Shown here one piece after another: positions 1-6,068 of a stretch of 15,683 bases of DNA. Position 1 is the stretch's first letter, and every line of letters starts with the position of its first letter. The stretch comes from a bacterium (GTDB lineage Bacteria; Patescibacteriota; Patescibacteriia; Patescibacteriales; JAKAJF01). The DNA is taken from assembly GCA_021813875.1 (NCBI GenBank), contig JAKAJF010000009.1, positions 1-15,683 on the forward strand, in the 5' to 3' direction. Below the pieces are notes generated by a model. That model made no database searches. It was given only the letters and a program-made list of their open reading frames with translations, and had not been told where the DNA came from. The position numbers and the translations under genes are program-made.

Positions 1-105
1 CGAGAAGCGGTGCGAGGTAGCTCGATATTTTTCTTCTAAATATTTGGCGGTCGTGCCTTTGCCGGAAGCGATTTCTCCGACCAAGCCGATGATGATTTTT
101 TTCAT
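1..105 (-). CDS. P-loop nucleotide/nucleoside kinase, 5' part only
   Basis: The ATG is at 103-105 and 35 codons remain before the window edge, so the gene is cut at its 3' end. The N-terminus is a beta strand followed by a Walker A loop, GLVGEIASGKGT (residues 7-18). This form is typical of small-molecule kinases such as dephospho-CoA kinase, adenylate kinase-like and deoxynucleoside monophosphate kinases. It starts 9 bases after the thyX stop, with dCMP deaminase upstream in the same operon, so a deoxynucleotide monophosphate kinase acting on dTMP is an attractive inference. The fragment is too short to tell this from dephospho-CoA kinase. No clear Shine-Dalgarno sequence precedes it. Confidence 0.75.
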   Translation of the reverse strand, partial: MKKIIIGLVGEIASGKGTTAKYLEEKYRATSHRFS

Positions 106-114
106 AGTTTAAGA

Positions 115-1473
115 TTAGATTTTTCTTTTGGGAAAATAGTCGCCGCCCGTCCTTAATTTAATATCGCGGCCGCAATAACGCGCTCCTTCGGCGCAGAGGC
201 CGGTCGAATAACAAGGGGGTTCGAGTAGGCTCAAGAGAGGGGAATGTTCAGGCAGTTTTTCAATCTCAAGCCTCAAGAGGCGGCTCAAGTGGTAAATTTC
301 TTCCTGGGCGCACCAGCATAGCCTTTTGGCCTGCTCGTGGGCTACGGCGTTCAAGGAACCAGCCTTCTTGTATCTGACCATGGCTCCGTAGGGAGCGATT
401 ACCGCCGCCAAAGTATCGGGCAGTTTTTGAGACAGGTTCTTCCAATCTTCGAGCAAGCCGCGGGCGGCCTCTTCAAGGCCGAGCGCCGCCAAGATCGGGG
501 GCAGGTAGAAGTTGCCGGTAAATTCTGGCATTCCTCGTCTGATGGTGCGGTGCCTCTGGTCCTGGCCCATAGTGGCTACTGAAATTTCTATCTCGGTTTT
601 GATTTCATCGAAGCTGTTGTCCATGAGCTCGGGCGTGAAATGCAATTTGTCGACCGGCGCCATCAAGGCTTCTTCGGCGGCCCGGAAATTTTCCCGGCGG
701 CTTATCTCTAAAATTTTCAAGTGGGGTTCCGATAAGATCTGCGAGCCTTCTTTTATCTTTGGGGCCCAATCGTCTTGTCTGCGGGCGTCTTCGCGGAAGA
801 CGAAAGCGAGTTCGGGGAATTTTTCCACCGCGGCTTGAGCCATCTTCCCAGTCACGTCTCGCATGACCGGATTCCAGGCGGCTTCATACATGGCGACTAG
901 GGCGGTCAGGTTGATGGTGAGATCGAAGGCGGTCGGGAAGATGACCGGGATGAATGAACGCACCTGCTCCTGGGCGATTTTCGGGGCGCTCATCTCGATA
1001 TATTTATCGTTCGCGAACGGCCGTTCCTCGCGGATGAACTTGGCCGCCAACTCAGTGGCGGTGGCTATATTTTCCTGGTAGAGATTGACCCCCTTTTTGA
1101 TATAATCAAGGGTTTTATTCTTTAAAGATTGTTCAAGATCCGGCCAAAAACTTCCGACATAATTTTCAATTTTTTCGAAATCAGGCTCGACGAACATCTT
1201 GGCACAGTAGCGGCCGGAGCGCTGATCGCTGTTATAAAAGGGGCTCGTGAGATGCAGGCCGAAAGTGATGTCGCCGACGGAGATATCTTCGACCTGGAAG
1301 GTCAGGAAAAAGTGTTGGAGGGTGGTGTGGTGGCCGACCTTAAAAAGCCGGTTCTCGACATTGATCATCTTGCCCAGTTCCGGAGCCTCGGCCTGATAGC
1401 AGATCAAAGCCGCGTGACTCGCGAGCTCGAGCGGGGCGGCATTAGTGTGAGAGATTAATTTAACTTTGATCAT
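115..1473 (-). CDS. thyX: Tandem ThyX-type flavin-dependent thymidylate synthase
   Basis: A 452-residue protein about twice the length of an ordinary ThyX (roughly 220-250 residues). ThyX makes dTMP from dUMP using FAD, NADPH and methylene-tetrahydrofolate. Residues 1-225 resemble one ThyX unit: GHHTTLQH (47-54) matches the family's GHxSxxEH, and a region ending QRSGRY (84-89) stands where RHRxxSxNExSxRY is expected, but RHR itself is missing. Residues 250-440 resemble a second unit that keeps the RHR motif (DQRHRTIRRG, 305-314). It also has a ThyX-like C-terminal part with AQEEI (389-393). The gene begins one base after the dCMP deaminase stop, so coupling is likely, and a kinase gene follows. 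This context supports thymidylate synthesis. I infer that the active site is assembled from both halves. Confidence 0.82.
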   Translation of the reverse strand: MIKVKLISHTNAAPLELASHAALICYQAEAPELGKMINVENRLFKVGHHTTLQHFFLTFQVEDISVGDITFGLHLTSPFYNSDQRSGRYCAKMFVEPDFEKIENYVGSFWPDLEQSLKNKTLDYIKKGVNLYQENIATATELAAKFIREERPFANDKYIEMSAPKIAQEQVRSFIPVIFPTAFDLTINLTALVAMYEAAWNPVMRDVTGKMAQAAVEKFPELAFVFREDARRQDDWAPKIKEGSQILSEPHLKILEISRRENFRAAEEALMAPVDKLHFTPELMDNSFDEIKTEIEISVATMGQDQRHRTIRRGMPEFTGNFYLPPILAALGLEEAARGLLEDWKNLSQKLPDTLAAVIAPYGAMVRYKKAGSLNAVAHEQAKRLCWCAQEEIYHLSRLLRLEIEKLPEHSPLLSLLEPPCYSTGLCAEGARYCGRDIKLRTGGDYFPKRKI

Positions 1474-1474
1474 T

Positions 1475-2011
1475 TTATTTCGTTAAGGTCGGCTTTACCC
1501 CGTATTGTTCCATGTCGTCGACCAGATCTTTTTCCTGCCAATCCTTTGTCCAATCGTCGATGGAATATTCTTTTATTGAGCCGTCCGCCTGGTTACATTT
1601 TACATTTTTTATCCCTGAATTGACCAACATCTTCTTGCAGATGAAGCAGGGATAAGCGTTTATCATCTTTTCGTCGCCGCTCTTGTCAAACACTTTGGAA
1701 TATAAGAATAAAGTCCCGCCAAGGACACTGACGCCGGCGCGAGCCGCGTTGATCAAGGCATTCTGCTCGGAGTGCACGCTTCTGCAGAGCTCATACCTTT
1801 GCCCAGAGGGGATATTCAGCTCCTGCCTCAGGCAGTTATCGCGTTCATAGCAATCTTTTGTTTTTCTGGGCGCGCCGTTGTAACCCGTGGAAATTATCTG
1901 GTCGTCGCGGACGATGATAGCGCCGTGATGAGCCCTGAAACAGGGAGCACGCCCGGCAACTTCGCGGGTTATATCCATGTAATATTGATCTTTAGTTATC
2001 CTTGAGGGCAT
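1475..2011 (-). CDS. dCMP deaminase
   Basis: 178 residues, the usual size for the deoxycytidylate deaminase (ComEB-like) family, which deaminates dCMP to dUMP in the cytosol. The zinc site is visible as HSE (80-82, a variant of HAE with Glu82 as the proton shuttle) and PCFIC (121-125). The substrate-binding stretch STGYNGAP (41-48) is intact. Additional Cys54, Cys60 and Cys76 sit where many members bind a second, structural zinc. The start is ATG at 2009-2011, without an obvious Shine-Dalgarno sequence. It is the first gene of an operon with thyX, supplying its dUMP. A terminator-like hairpin sits in its short leader. Confidence 0.93.
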   Translation of the reverse strand: MPSRITKDQYYMDITREVAGRAPCFRAHHGAIIVRDDQIISTGYNGAPRKTKDCYERDNCLRQELNIPSGQRYELCRSVHSEQNALINAARAGVSVLGGTLFLYSKVFDKSGDEKMINAYPCFICKKMLVNSGIKNVKCNQADGSIKEYSIDDWTKDWQEKDLVDDMEQYGVKPTLTK

Positions 2012-2022
2012 ATTTTTAGTTT

Positions 2023-2047
2023 AAAAAAGGCCAATCTGGCCCCTTTT
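2023..2047 (-). promoter_or_regulatory. Terminator-like leader hairpin upstream of dCMP deaminase
   Basis: On the minus strand GGCCA-GAT-TGGCC pairs perfectly. Two G-U pairs and four A-U pairs extend it, and a run of six T follows. It ends about 12 bases before the dCMP deaminase ATG, downstream of the proposed promoter. It could be a leader attenuator for the thymidylate operon or the end of the upstream 2243-3299 transcript. The sequence alone does not decide. Confidence 0.5.
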
Positions 2048-2078
2048 AGAGATAATTAAGTAAAAAGTTCATGTCTTT

Positions 2079-2107
2079 ATTTTAGCAAAGAGAACGGGGG
2101 AGAGCAA
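2079..2107 (-). promoter_or_regulatory. Promoter of dCMP deaminase-thyX operon
   Basis: The -35 box TTGCTC (2102-2107), a 17-base spacer and the -10 box TAAAAT (2079-2084), preceded by TGC as an extended -10. Transcription would start near 2072, giving a leader of about 60 bases. The TTTGCTAARAT core is shared with the SPFH gene promoter. Confidence 0.45.
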
Positions 2108-2120
2108 ACGAGATTTAATA

Positions 2121-2205
2121 CCCCCTTGATAAAGGGGGTAGGGGGATTTTGCGAGCCCCGTCCCGAGGATTCGGGATCGGGGCGAAGCAACCTATATAGT
2201 TTATT
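2121..2205. repeat. Composite palindromic repeat
   Basis: Two adjacent hairpins. The first is CCCCCTT-GATA-AAGGGGG (2121-2138). The second pairs CCCCGTCCCGA (2156-2166) with TCGGGATCGGGG (2171-2182), with one bulged base. From about 2149 to 2205 the sequence matches, with few changes, the reverse complement of 3876-3931, including the flank ctatatagttt. This is an interspersed REP-like element. It is the main content of the 231-base gap between dCMP deaminase and the next gene. Confidence 0.75.
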
Positions 2206-2242
2206 ATCCAGCGCAGGCTAAGAACTTATCATCCCTTTGCCA

Positions 2243-2569
2243 TCATAATTTATAGAAAAATATTTGATAAACCAGCAATATTATATTTATCAAAGCAAAA
2301 ATGAGATTTACATAAGATATCGCAGTATTGGTTTTCTCATGCTTATCAATTTGTTTATGCATTAAGAGTTGAAATTTACGCTCATCTTGCAATCGAGCTT
2401 CTGGGTCGCCGTAACCAATATAGTCTGAAGTAAGTTCTTCTAGTTTTTTTTCAATCTCATTTTTGCTCATATTTTTAAAGTAAAGGCAAGTGATATTTTC
2501 ATATAACTCGTTATTATGTGAAAATAGTTCGGATATACCAATATTCTTCTTAGCCCTTTTCTCCAGCAA
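2243..2569 (-). CDS. Small tail-anchored hypothetical protein
   Basis: Up to 108 residues. I do not recognise a family. Residues 1-80 are charged and probably helical. The C-terminus (about 83-106, ISYVNLIFALINIILLVYQI) is one strong transmembrane segment with only a few residues after it, so a tail anchor facing the cytoplasm is likely. The longest start is TTG at 2567-2569, overlapping the end of the SPFH gene by 20 bases. An internal ATG at 2468-2470 would give 75 residues that still hold the helix and the anchor. Neither start has a convincing Shine-Dalgarno sequence. The gene is more A+T-rich than its neighbours, which may mean relaxed selection or acquisition. Co-transcription with the SPFH gene is likely. 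Confidence 0.5.
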   Translation of the reverse strand: MLEKRAKKNIGISELFSHNNELYENITCLYFKNMSKNEIEKKLEELTSDYIGYGDPEARLQDERKFQLLMHKQIDKHEKTNTAISYVNLIFALINIILLVYQIFFYKL

Positions 2570-3299
2570 TAAATTTATTAATATCCTTAACGGTGCTCAT
2601 GAACTGGGCGGGGAAAATGATGGTCGAATTTTTTTCGACGCTGATTTCTGCCATGGTCTGAAGATTTCTTAACTGCAGGGCGATCGGATGGGCGGCCATG
2701 ACATCGGCGGCTTCGCCCAGCTTTTGGCTGGCCAAGAGTTCGCCTTCGGCGGCGATAATCTTCGATCTTTTTTCCCGCTCGGCCTCGGCTTGCTTGGCCA
2801 TGGCTCTCTGCATATTCTCTGGCAGTTCGATATCCTTGATTTCGACCAAAGAAACGACTACGCCCCAAGCCTCGGTATGGGTGTCTAAAACGCTGCCGAT
2901 CTCTTTATTGATAGCGTCTCTTTCGGAAAGCACCTCGTCTAATTGGAACCGGCCGACGATGTTTCTGACCGTGGTCTGAGCGATCTGATTGATGGCGCTC
3001 ATGACGTTCTCGATGGCGACGATTGATTTGGTGGCATCGACGATCTTGTAATAAGCCACGGCCGAGATATCGACGGAGACATTATCCTTAGTAATGATCT
3101 TTTGAGGAGGAATGGGCATAGTTATGGTTCTAAAATCGACCTTTTTCATCCACTGGAAATAGGGGACTATCCAGCAAAGACCCGGCTCTTTTATGCCAAT
3201 GATTTTTCCGAAAAAGAAAACCACGCCTTTTTCATATTGTTGGACGACGCGAAAGCCAGGAAGGACGATGAAAACAATAATTAGAAGAAGATACAACAT
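2550..3299 (-). CDS. SPFH/Band 7 (slipin/stomatin-like) membrane protein
   Basis: 249 residues with the slipin layout. An N-terminal hydrophobic segment (1-16) is followed by the SPFH domain (about 17-165), with RNIVG (112-116), WGVVVSLVEIKDIELP (145-160) and TITMPIPPQ (58-66). A charged helix (166-190, rich in A/E/K/R) follows, then the ALQLRNLQTM segment (207-216) common to bacterial slipins. Such proteins oligomerise on the inner membrane and act in membrane organisation or in controlling membrane proteases. The usual NfeD-like partner is not adjacent. A small tail-anchored protein overlaps the 3' end instead. It starts at ATG 3297-3299 with no clear Shine-Dalgarno sequence, behind a good promoter. 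Confidence 0.9.
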   Translation of the reverse strand: MLYLLLIIVFIVLPGFRVVQQYEKGVVFFFGKIIGIKEPGLCWIVPYFQWMKKVDFRTITMPIPPQKIITKDNVSVDISAVAYYKIVDATKSIVAIENVMSAINQIAQTTVRNIVGRFQLDEVLSERDAINKEIGSVLDTHTEAWGVVVSLVEIKDIELPENMQRAMAKQAEAEREKRSKIIAAEGELLASQKLGEAADVMAAHPIALQLRNLQTMAEISVEKNSTIIFPAQFMSTVKDINKFIAGEKG

Positions 3300-3327
3300 A
3301 AATTTATTTAATTAATAAGTAATTTAA

Positions 3328-3356
3328 TCTTAGCAAAAATTAGCAACTAATTCAAT
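3328..3356 (-). promoter_or_regulatory. Promoter of SPFH gene
   Basis: The -35 box TTGAAT (3351-3356), a 17-base spacer and the -10 box TAAGAT (3328-3333), with TGC before it (extended -10). It sits directly after the terminator of the preceding minus-strand gene, so the SPFH gene starts its own unit. Confidence 0.6.
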
Positions 3357-3361
3357 TTTAT

Positions 3362-3391
3362 AAATAAAAAAGCCAGCGGTTAATTGCTGGC
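3362..3391 (-). terminator. Intrinsic terminator containing the stop codon of the upstream gene
   Basis: On the minus strand GCCAGC-AATTAACC-GCTGGC is followed by TTTTTTATTTA. The TAA stop of the 3380-3739 gene lies in the loop, so the last codons form the ascending arm. Confidence 0.8.
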
Positions 3392-3739
3392 CTGAGGGCG
3401 TTTGAAAAGGAGCTGCAAAAAGCCTTTCAGAGAGATAAGGAGCATCCTGGGGAAGTAATAGCCGTAGAAAGAGAAGGGATTGATGATTTTGAATTTTTTC
3501 CAAAAATCTCTGATGATTTCCTCGCGTTTAGAGACGGGGGAACCTGTCAAAAGAGCCATAAATATAGCCGGAGGGAAAGCTATCCCCAAGACTAAACAGA
3601 AGAGTCTGACCAGGTAAAATATGGCCTGTTTACTGTCTCCCCACAAGAAAAGGAAGAGCGCCATGAAAATGACGAAGTCGATGATGCCTAAAAGGCCGAT
3701 CACCAAGCCGGCGAACCAGGCTTTCCAGAAAGTTTTCAT
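3380..3739 (-). CDS. Small multi-pass membrane protein, unknown
   Basis: 119 residues. Two hydrophobic stretches (about 8-33 and 38-64) form probable membrane helices. A charged loop follows (SKREEIIRDFWKKFKI, 70-85). A third, amphipathic or membrane-associated segment lies near 96-112, and the tail is basic. I recognise no family. The start at ATG 3737-3739 is firmly supported by an AAGGAGG Shine-Dalgarno sequence and a near-consensus promoter, so the gene is probably real and well expressed. It stands alone: promoter upstream, terminator over its stop codon. In some respects it resembles the RDD-type or YggT-type small membrane proteins, but I see no diagnostic motif. Confidence 0.75.
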   Translation of the reverse strand: MKTFWKAWFAGLVIGLLGIIDFVIFMALFLFLWGDSKQAIFYLVRLFCLVLGIAFPPAIFMALLTGSPVSKREEIIRDFWKKFKIINPFSFYGYYFPRMLLISLKGFLQLLFKRPQASN

Positions 3740-3746
3740 TGTAATG

Positions 3747-3752
3747 CCTCCT
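3747..3752 (-). promoter_or_regulatory. Strong Shine-Dalgarno site
   Basis: AGGAGG on the minus strand, 7 bases before ATG 3737-3739. It fixes the start of the membrane protein. Such a strong site is uncommon in this window. Confidence 0.8.
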
Positions 3753-3760
3753 TTTCTTTA

Positions 3761-3789
3761 ATTAAATAAAACAATTTTCCTATTGTCAA
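3761..3789 (-). promoter_or_regulatory. Promoter of 3380-3739 gene
   Basis: Consensus -35 box TTGACA (3784-3789), a 17-base spacer and the -10 box TTTAAT (3761-3766), about 20 bases before the start codon. Confidence 0.7.
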
Positions 3790-3819
3790 ATAGAGTTAGC
3801 CTTTTTTATTGATTTTTCT

Positions 3820-3937
3820 GTCATTGCGAGGAGTCCCGAGATCTCGGGACGACGAAGCAATCTTTAATACGCGATAAATAAACTATATAGATTGCTCCGC
3901 CCCGATTCCGAATCCTCGGGACGGGGTTCGCAATGAC
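3820..3937. repeat. Paired inverted palindromic repeat (MITE/REP-like)
   Basis: Two related units face each other: 3820-3863 and the complement of 3889-3937. Both begin GTCATTGCGA and end GAGCAATCT or GAAGCAATCT. Each has an internal palindrome (GTCCCGAG-AT-CTCGGGAC in the first). They are separated by 25 A+T-rich bases. The whole element can fold into a long cruciform with outer ends gtcattgcga/tcgcaatgac. The GTCATTGCGAG...GAAGCAATCT signature resembles repeats scattered through many environmental bacterial genomes. It lies between two divergent genes and fills much of the 272-base gap. Confidence 0.85.
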
Positions 3938-3948
3938 AAGTTAGATTT

Positions 3949-3954
3949 TATAAT
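3949..3954 (+). promoter_or_regulatory. Possible -10 box for the 4018 gene
   Basis: A perfect TATAAT with no good -35 box at 16-18 bases. That position falls inside the end of the palindromic repeat (about 3926-3932), so the repeat may have brought or altered this promoter. A TTGATA further down (3961-3966) has no convincing -10 partner. Confidence 0.3.
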
Positions 3955-4000
3955 CAAAATTTGATAGTATATAAGAATAGTAGTAATTAAACGATCATTC

Positions 4001-4010
4001 AAAAAGGAGG
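4001..4010 (+). promoter_or_regulatory. Strong Shine-Dalgarno site fixing start at 4018
   Basis: AAAAAGGAGG ends 7 bases before ATG 4018. The in-frame GTG at 4012 is only 1 base away, which is too close, so ATG 4018 is the likely start. Confidence 0.8.
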
Positions 4011-4017
4011 TGTGGCC

Positions 4018-4746
4018 ATGACTAAGACCATAGGTTGGCCACTTATTTTGAGCGGTTCTCGCGGGAGAGACCGCTATAAGTCGGCGAGCCTGGAGGAAGC
4101 CAGGAAATTTTTAGGGAAAGGCAAGGTTTTAAGGGCCAAGAACACAGCCCGGGCCTGGGGCGGATCAAAATTTAAAGATTGTCCGACAGGCTATCTCGCG
4201 GAGACGCTCGAGCTTTGTGCCGAGGAGAACGCGGCCGGCAAAGCGGATTGGCGCCTAACTTTTCACCTGGGCCAAAGCCCGGCGGCCATGTATTCGGCCA
4301 GAGGCCATGACGAAAAGAGGCAGCCTTGCTTCCACCTGCGCCCGTCTATGGAGAAGTTCGGCTATCGGCCCTTCCATATCCTTGACTCCAATATGCGGGA
4401 GGATAGGGCTTGGATAGCGGAGGTGGGCGAAAGCAGGTACTGGCTGACCGATTTCACGCCCAGGTTTCCCAAGATGCGCTGGGAGGAACAGGAAAGATGC
4501 ATCCGTGCCTTGGGCCCCTCATTCAAGAGGACCCATGAGGCCGTCTTCATCGAGGCGGCCATGAGCATCTTCATGCTCACCGGCAAGCGCCTCGCCGAAG
4601 ACTGGTTCCATTGGGGAATCTCCACCCATCACGGCTACCATCTGATGGTCGGCCGTTTTTCTTCGGCCGGCTTGATGGTCGAGATCGGCTGGCCCGGCCA
4701 TTGGGGCCTCCATACGGTCGTCAGCAGAATGCACGACGCCCCGTAG
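4018..4746 (+). CDS. Hypothetical soluble protein, Trp/His-rich
   Basis: 242 residues from ATG 4018, with no signal peptide and no transmembrane segment. I recognise no family. It is rich in aromatic residues and histidine, mainly near the C-terminus: HWGISTHHGYH (198-208) and GWPGHWGLH (224-232). It also has four scattered cysteines (55, 67, 104, 161). The clustered His and Trp could be a metal or ligand site, but that is a guess. It stands alone with its own strong ribosome binding site and a perfect intrinsic terminator 10 bases after its TAG stop, so expression is credible. Its G+C-rich codon use matches the neighbours, giving no clear sign of recent transfer. A palindromic repeat lies just upstream. 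Confidence 0.75.
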   Translation: MTKTIGWPLILSGSRGRDRYKSASLEEARKFLGKGKVLRAKNTARAWGGSKFKDCPTGYLAETLELCAEENAAGKADWRLTFHLGQSPAAMYSARGHDEKRQPCFHLRPSMEKFGYRPFHILDSNMREDRAWIAEVGESRYWLTDFTPRFPKMRWEEQERCIRALGPSFKRTHEAVFIEAAMSIFMLTGKRLAEDWFHWGISTHHGYHLMVGRFSSAGLMVEIGWPGHWGLHTVVSRMHDAP

Positions 4747-4755
4747 ACCAGAATC

Positions 4756-4782
4756 ACTCCGTAAATTCTTACGGAGTTTTTT
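4756..4782 (+). terminator. Intrinsic terminator of the 4018 gene
   Basis: ACTCCGTAA (4756-4764), loop ATTC, TTACGGAGT (4769-4777), then T to 4782. This is a nine-pair perfect stem ending in a U-run. Confidence 0.92.
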
Positions 4783-4785
4783 AAT

Positions 4786-4817
4786 AAAAAAACGCTTCCT
4801 TTTGAGGGAAGCGTTTT
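4786..4817 (-). terminator. Intrinsic terminator of the secE-nusG-rplK-rplA operon
   Basis: On the minus strand AAAACGCTTCC (4807-4817), a 7-base loop and GGAAGCGTTTT (4789-4799) are followed by more T. The stem is eleven pairs, 10 bases after the rplA stop. It ends the operon before any rplJ/rplL. Confidence 0.92.
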
Positions 4818-4827
4818 ATGGAAGTTC

Positions 4828-5523
4828 TTATAAACTTACTTTGATGCCGGGGCCCATGGTGGAGCTGATGACGACGTTCTTGATGTAGGTGCCTTTGGAG
4901 CTTGAGGGCTTGGCCTTCTTAATAGCTTCGACCAGAGTGGAGAAATTTTCGGTCAATTTCGGAGTTTCGAAAGAGGTCTTGCCGATGGCGACATGGATAT
5001 TGCCGGTGTCGTCATTCCTGAAACTGACCTTACCTTTCTTCAATTCAGCGATCGCCTTGGCCGGATCGGCGGTAACGGTGTCGTTCTTGGGGGAGGGCAT
5101 CAAACCGCGGGTACCGAGAATCTTGGCGATCGGGGCCAAGTTCTTCATCATGGCCGGTTCGGCGACCGCCACCTGGAAATCGGTCTTCTCGGTCTTTTTG
5201 ATCTCAGCGATCAATTCGTCGCCGCCGACGATATCGGCGCCGGCTTCCTTGGCTTCTTTTTCTTTGCCGGGAGTGACGAAGGCCGCGACTTTGACGGTCT
5301 TACCGGTCCCGTGAGGGAGAGCGACGGCGGATCTGATCTGCTGGTCGCCCTTCCTGGTGTCGATGCCTAAACGGACATGAACTTCGATCGAGGAATCGAA
5401 TTTGGTCTGGGAAAATTTCTTTGACAATTCGATGGCTTCTTCGATCGAGTAAGCCTTAGTCTTGTCGAAATCGTAAGTCTTGGCCTTTTTAGCCTTTTGG
5501 GGCTTAGTAGTAGTTTTTTTCAT
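4828..5523 (-). CDS. rplA: Ribosomal protein L1 (uL1)
   Basis: 231 residues from ATG 5521-5523, the normal bacterial length. L1 binds 23S rRNA at the mobile L1 stalk near the E site and often represses its own mRNA. Family marks are RLGIDTRKGDQQIR (51-64), LPHGTGKTVKVAAF (69-82), KILGTRGLMPSPK (134-146) and KGTYIKNVVISSTMGPGI (210-227). A GTG 45 bases upstream (5568) stays in frame but would add 15 residues encoded by a palindromic repeat remnant, so I reject it. The N-terminus is lysine-rich (residues 2-14). It is the last gene of the secE operon. Some CPR groups are reported to lack L1, so its presence is a weak lineage clue. Confidence 0.97.
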   Translation of the reverse strand: MKKTTTKPQKAKKAKTYDFDKTKAYSIEEAIELSKKFSQTKFDSSIEVHVRLGIDTRKGDQQIRSAVALPHGTGKTVKVAAFVTPGKEKEAKEAGADIVGGDELIAEIKKTEKTDFQVAVAEPAMMKNLAPIAKILGTRGLMPSPKNDTVTADPAKAIAELKKGKVSFRNDDTGNIHVAIGKTSFETPKLTENFSTLVEAIKKAKPSSSKGTYIKNVVISSTMGPGIKVSL

Positions 5524-5542
5524 ATAGTTTTTCGTGGTAAAC

Positions 5543-5563
5543 GTCCCGAGTACTCGGGACTCC
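5543..5563. repeat. Short palindrome related to the interspersed repeat
   Basis: The perfect 18-base palindrome GTCCCGAGTACTCGGGAC (5543-5560) plus TCC. It matches the core of the unit at 3820-3863 read in reverse (GTCCCGAGATCTCGGGACTCC) except for the central bases. It lies in the 54-base spacer between rplK and rplA, inside an essential transcript, so it must be tolerated as an mRNA hairpin. Confidence 0.7.
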
Positions 5564-5577
5564 CACAAGTTAATAAA

Positions 5578-6003
5578 TTATTTTTTGATCTCGACTCCCA
5601 TCTGTCTGGCGGTACCGGCGATGATCTTCATGGCCGCCTCGACGTCGTTGGCGTTCAGGTCAGACATCTTGGTCTCGGCGATCTGCCTCAGCTGGGCTTC
5701 GGTGATGGAGCCGATCTTTTCGGTCAGGGGTTTGCCTGAGCCCTTCTTGATGCCGGCCGCTTTCTTGATGAGCTCGGAGGCCGGAGAGGTCTTGGTGATG
5801 AAGTCGAAGCTTCGATCTTCATAGACGCTGATCTCGACCGGAATGATGTCGCCCATCCTGTCGCGGGTCTTATCGTTGAAGGCCTGGCAGAACTGTTGGA
5901 TGTTCAAGCCGTGCTGGCCCAAGGCCGGACCTACGGGAGGAGCGGGGTTGGCCTGACCGGCCGGAATCTGCAGTTTTATCTTAGTCAATAATTTTTTTGC
6001 CAT
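5578..6003 (-). CDS. rplK: Ribosomal protein L11 (uL11)
   Basis: 141 residues, the standard length. L11 binds the GTPase-associated region of 23S rRNA and takes part in factor binding and the stringent response. The N-terminal domain shows KIKLQIPAGQANPAPPVGPA (8-27) and LGQHGLNIQQFCQAFN (28-43), with the prolines that contact rRNA and thiostrepton-class drugs. The C-terminal RNA-binding domain ends with AMKIIAGTARQMGVEI (124-139). The start at ATG 6001-6003 matches the family N-terminus MAKK. A 65-base spacer with a short palindrome separates it from nusG. Confidence 0.98.
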   Translation of the reverse strand: MAKKLLTKIKLQIPAGQANPAPPVGPALGQHGLNIQQFCQAFNDKTRDRMGDIIPVEISVYEDRSFDFITKTSPASELIKKAAGIKKGSGKPLTEKIGSITEAQLRQIAETKMSDLNANDVEAAMKIIAGTARQMGVEIKK

Positions 6004-6047
6004 ATTTTTTGAGAAAAGTTCGGTAGAAGCACCCGAAGCTTTGCCAT

Positions 6048-6062
6048 CCTGAAAATTTCAGG
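6048..6062. repeat. Short inverted repeat in the nusG-rplK spacer
   Basis: CCTGAAA-A-TTTCAGG, seven pairs. On the minus-strand transcript it lies just after the nusG stop (6069-6071) without a U-run, so it is more likely an mRNA stability or regulatory hairpin than a terminator. Confidence 0.45.
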
Positions 6063-6068
6063 AAATAT

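Noticed and set aside
4012..4017. GTG start six bases upstream of ATG 4018.
   Set aside because: It is only 1 base from the Shine-Dalgarno sequence; ATG 4018 has correct spacing.
5524..5568. Longer L1 start (GTG 5568).
   Set aside because: It would translate the palindromic repeat, and L1 begins normally at ATG 5523 with the expected length.
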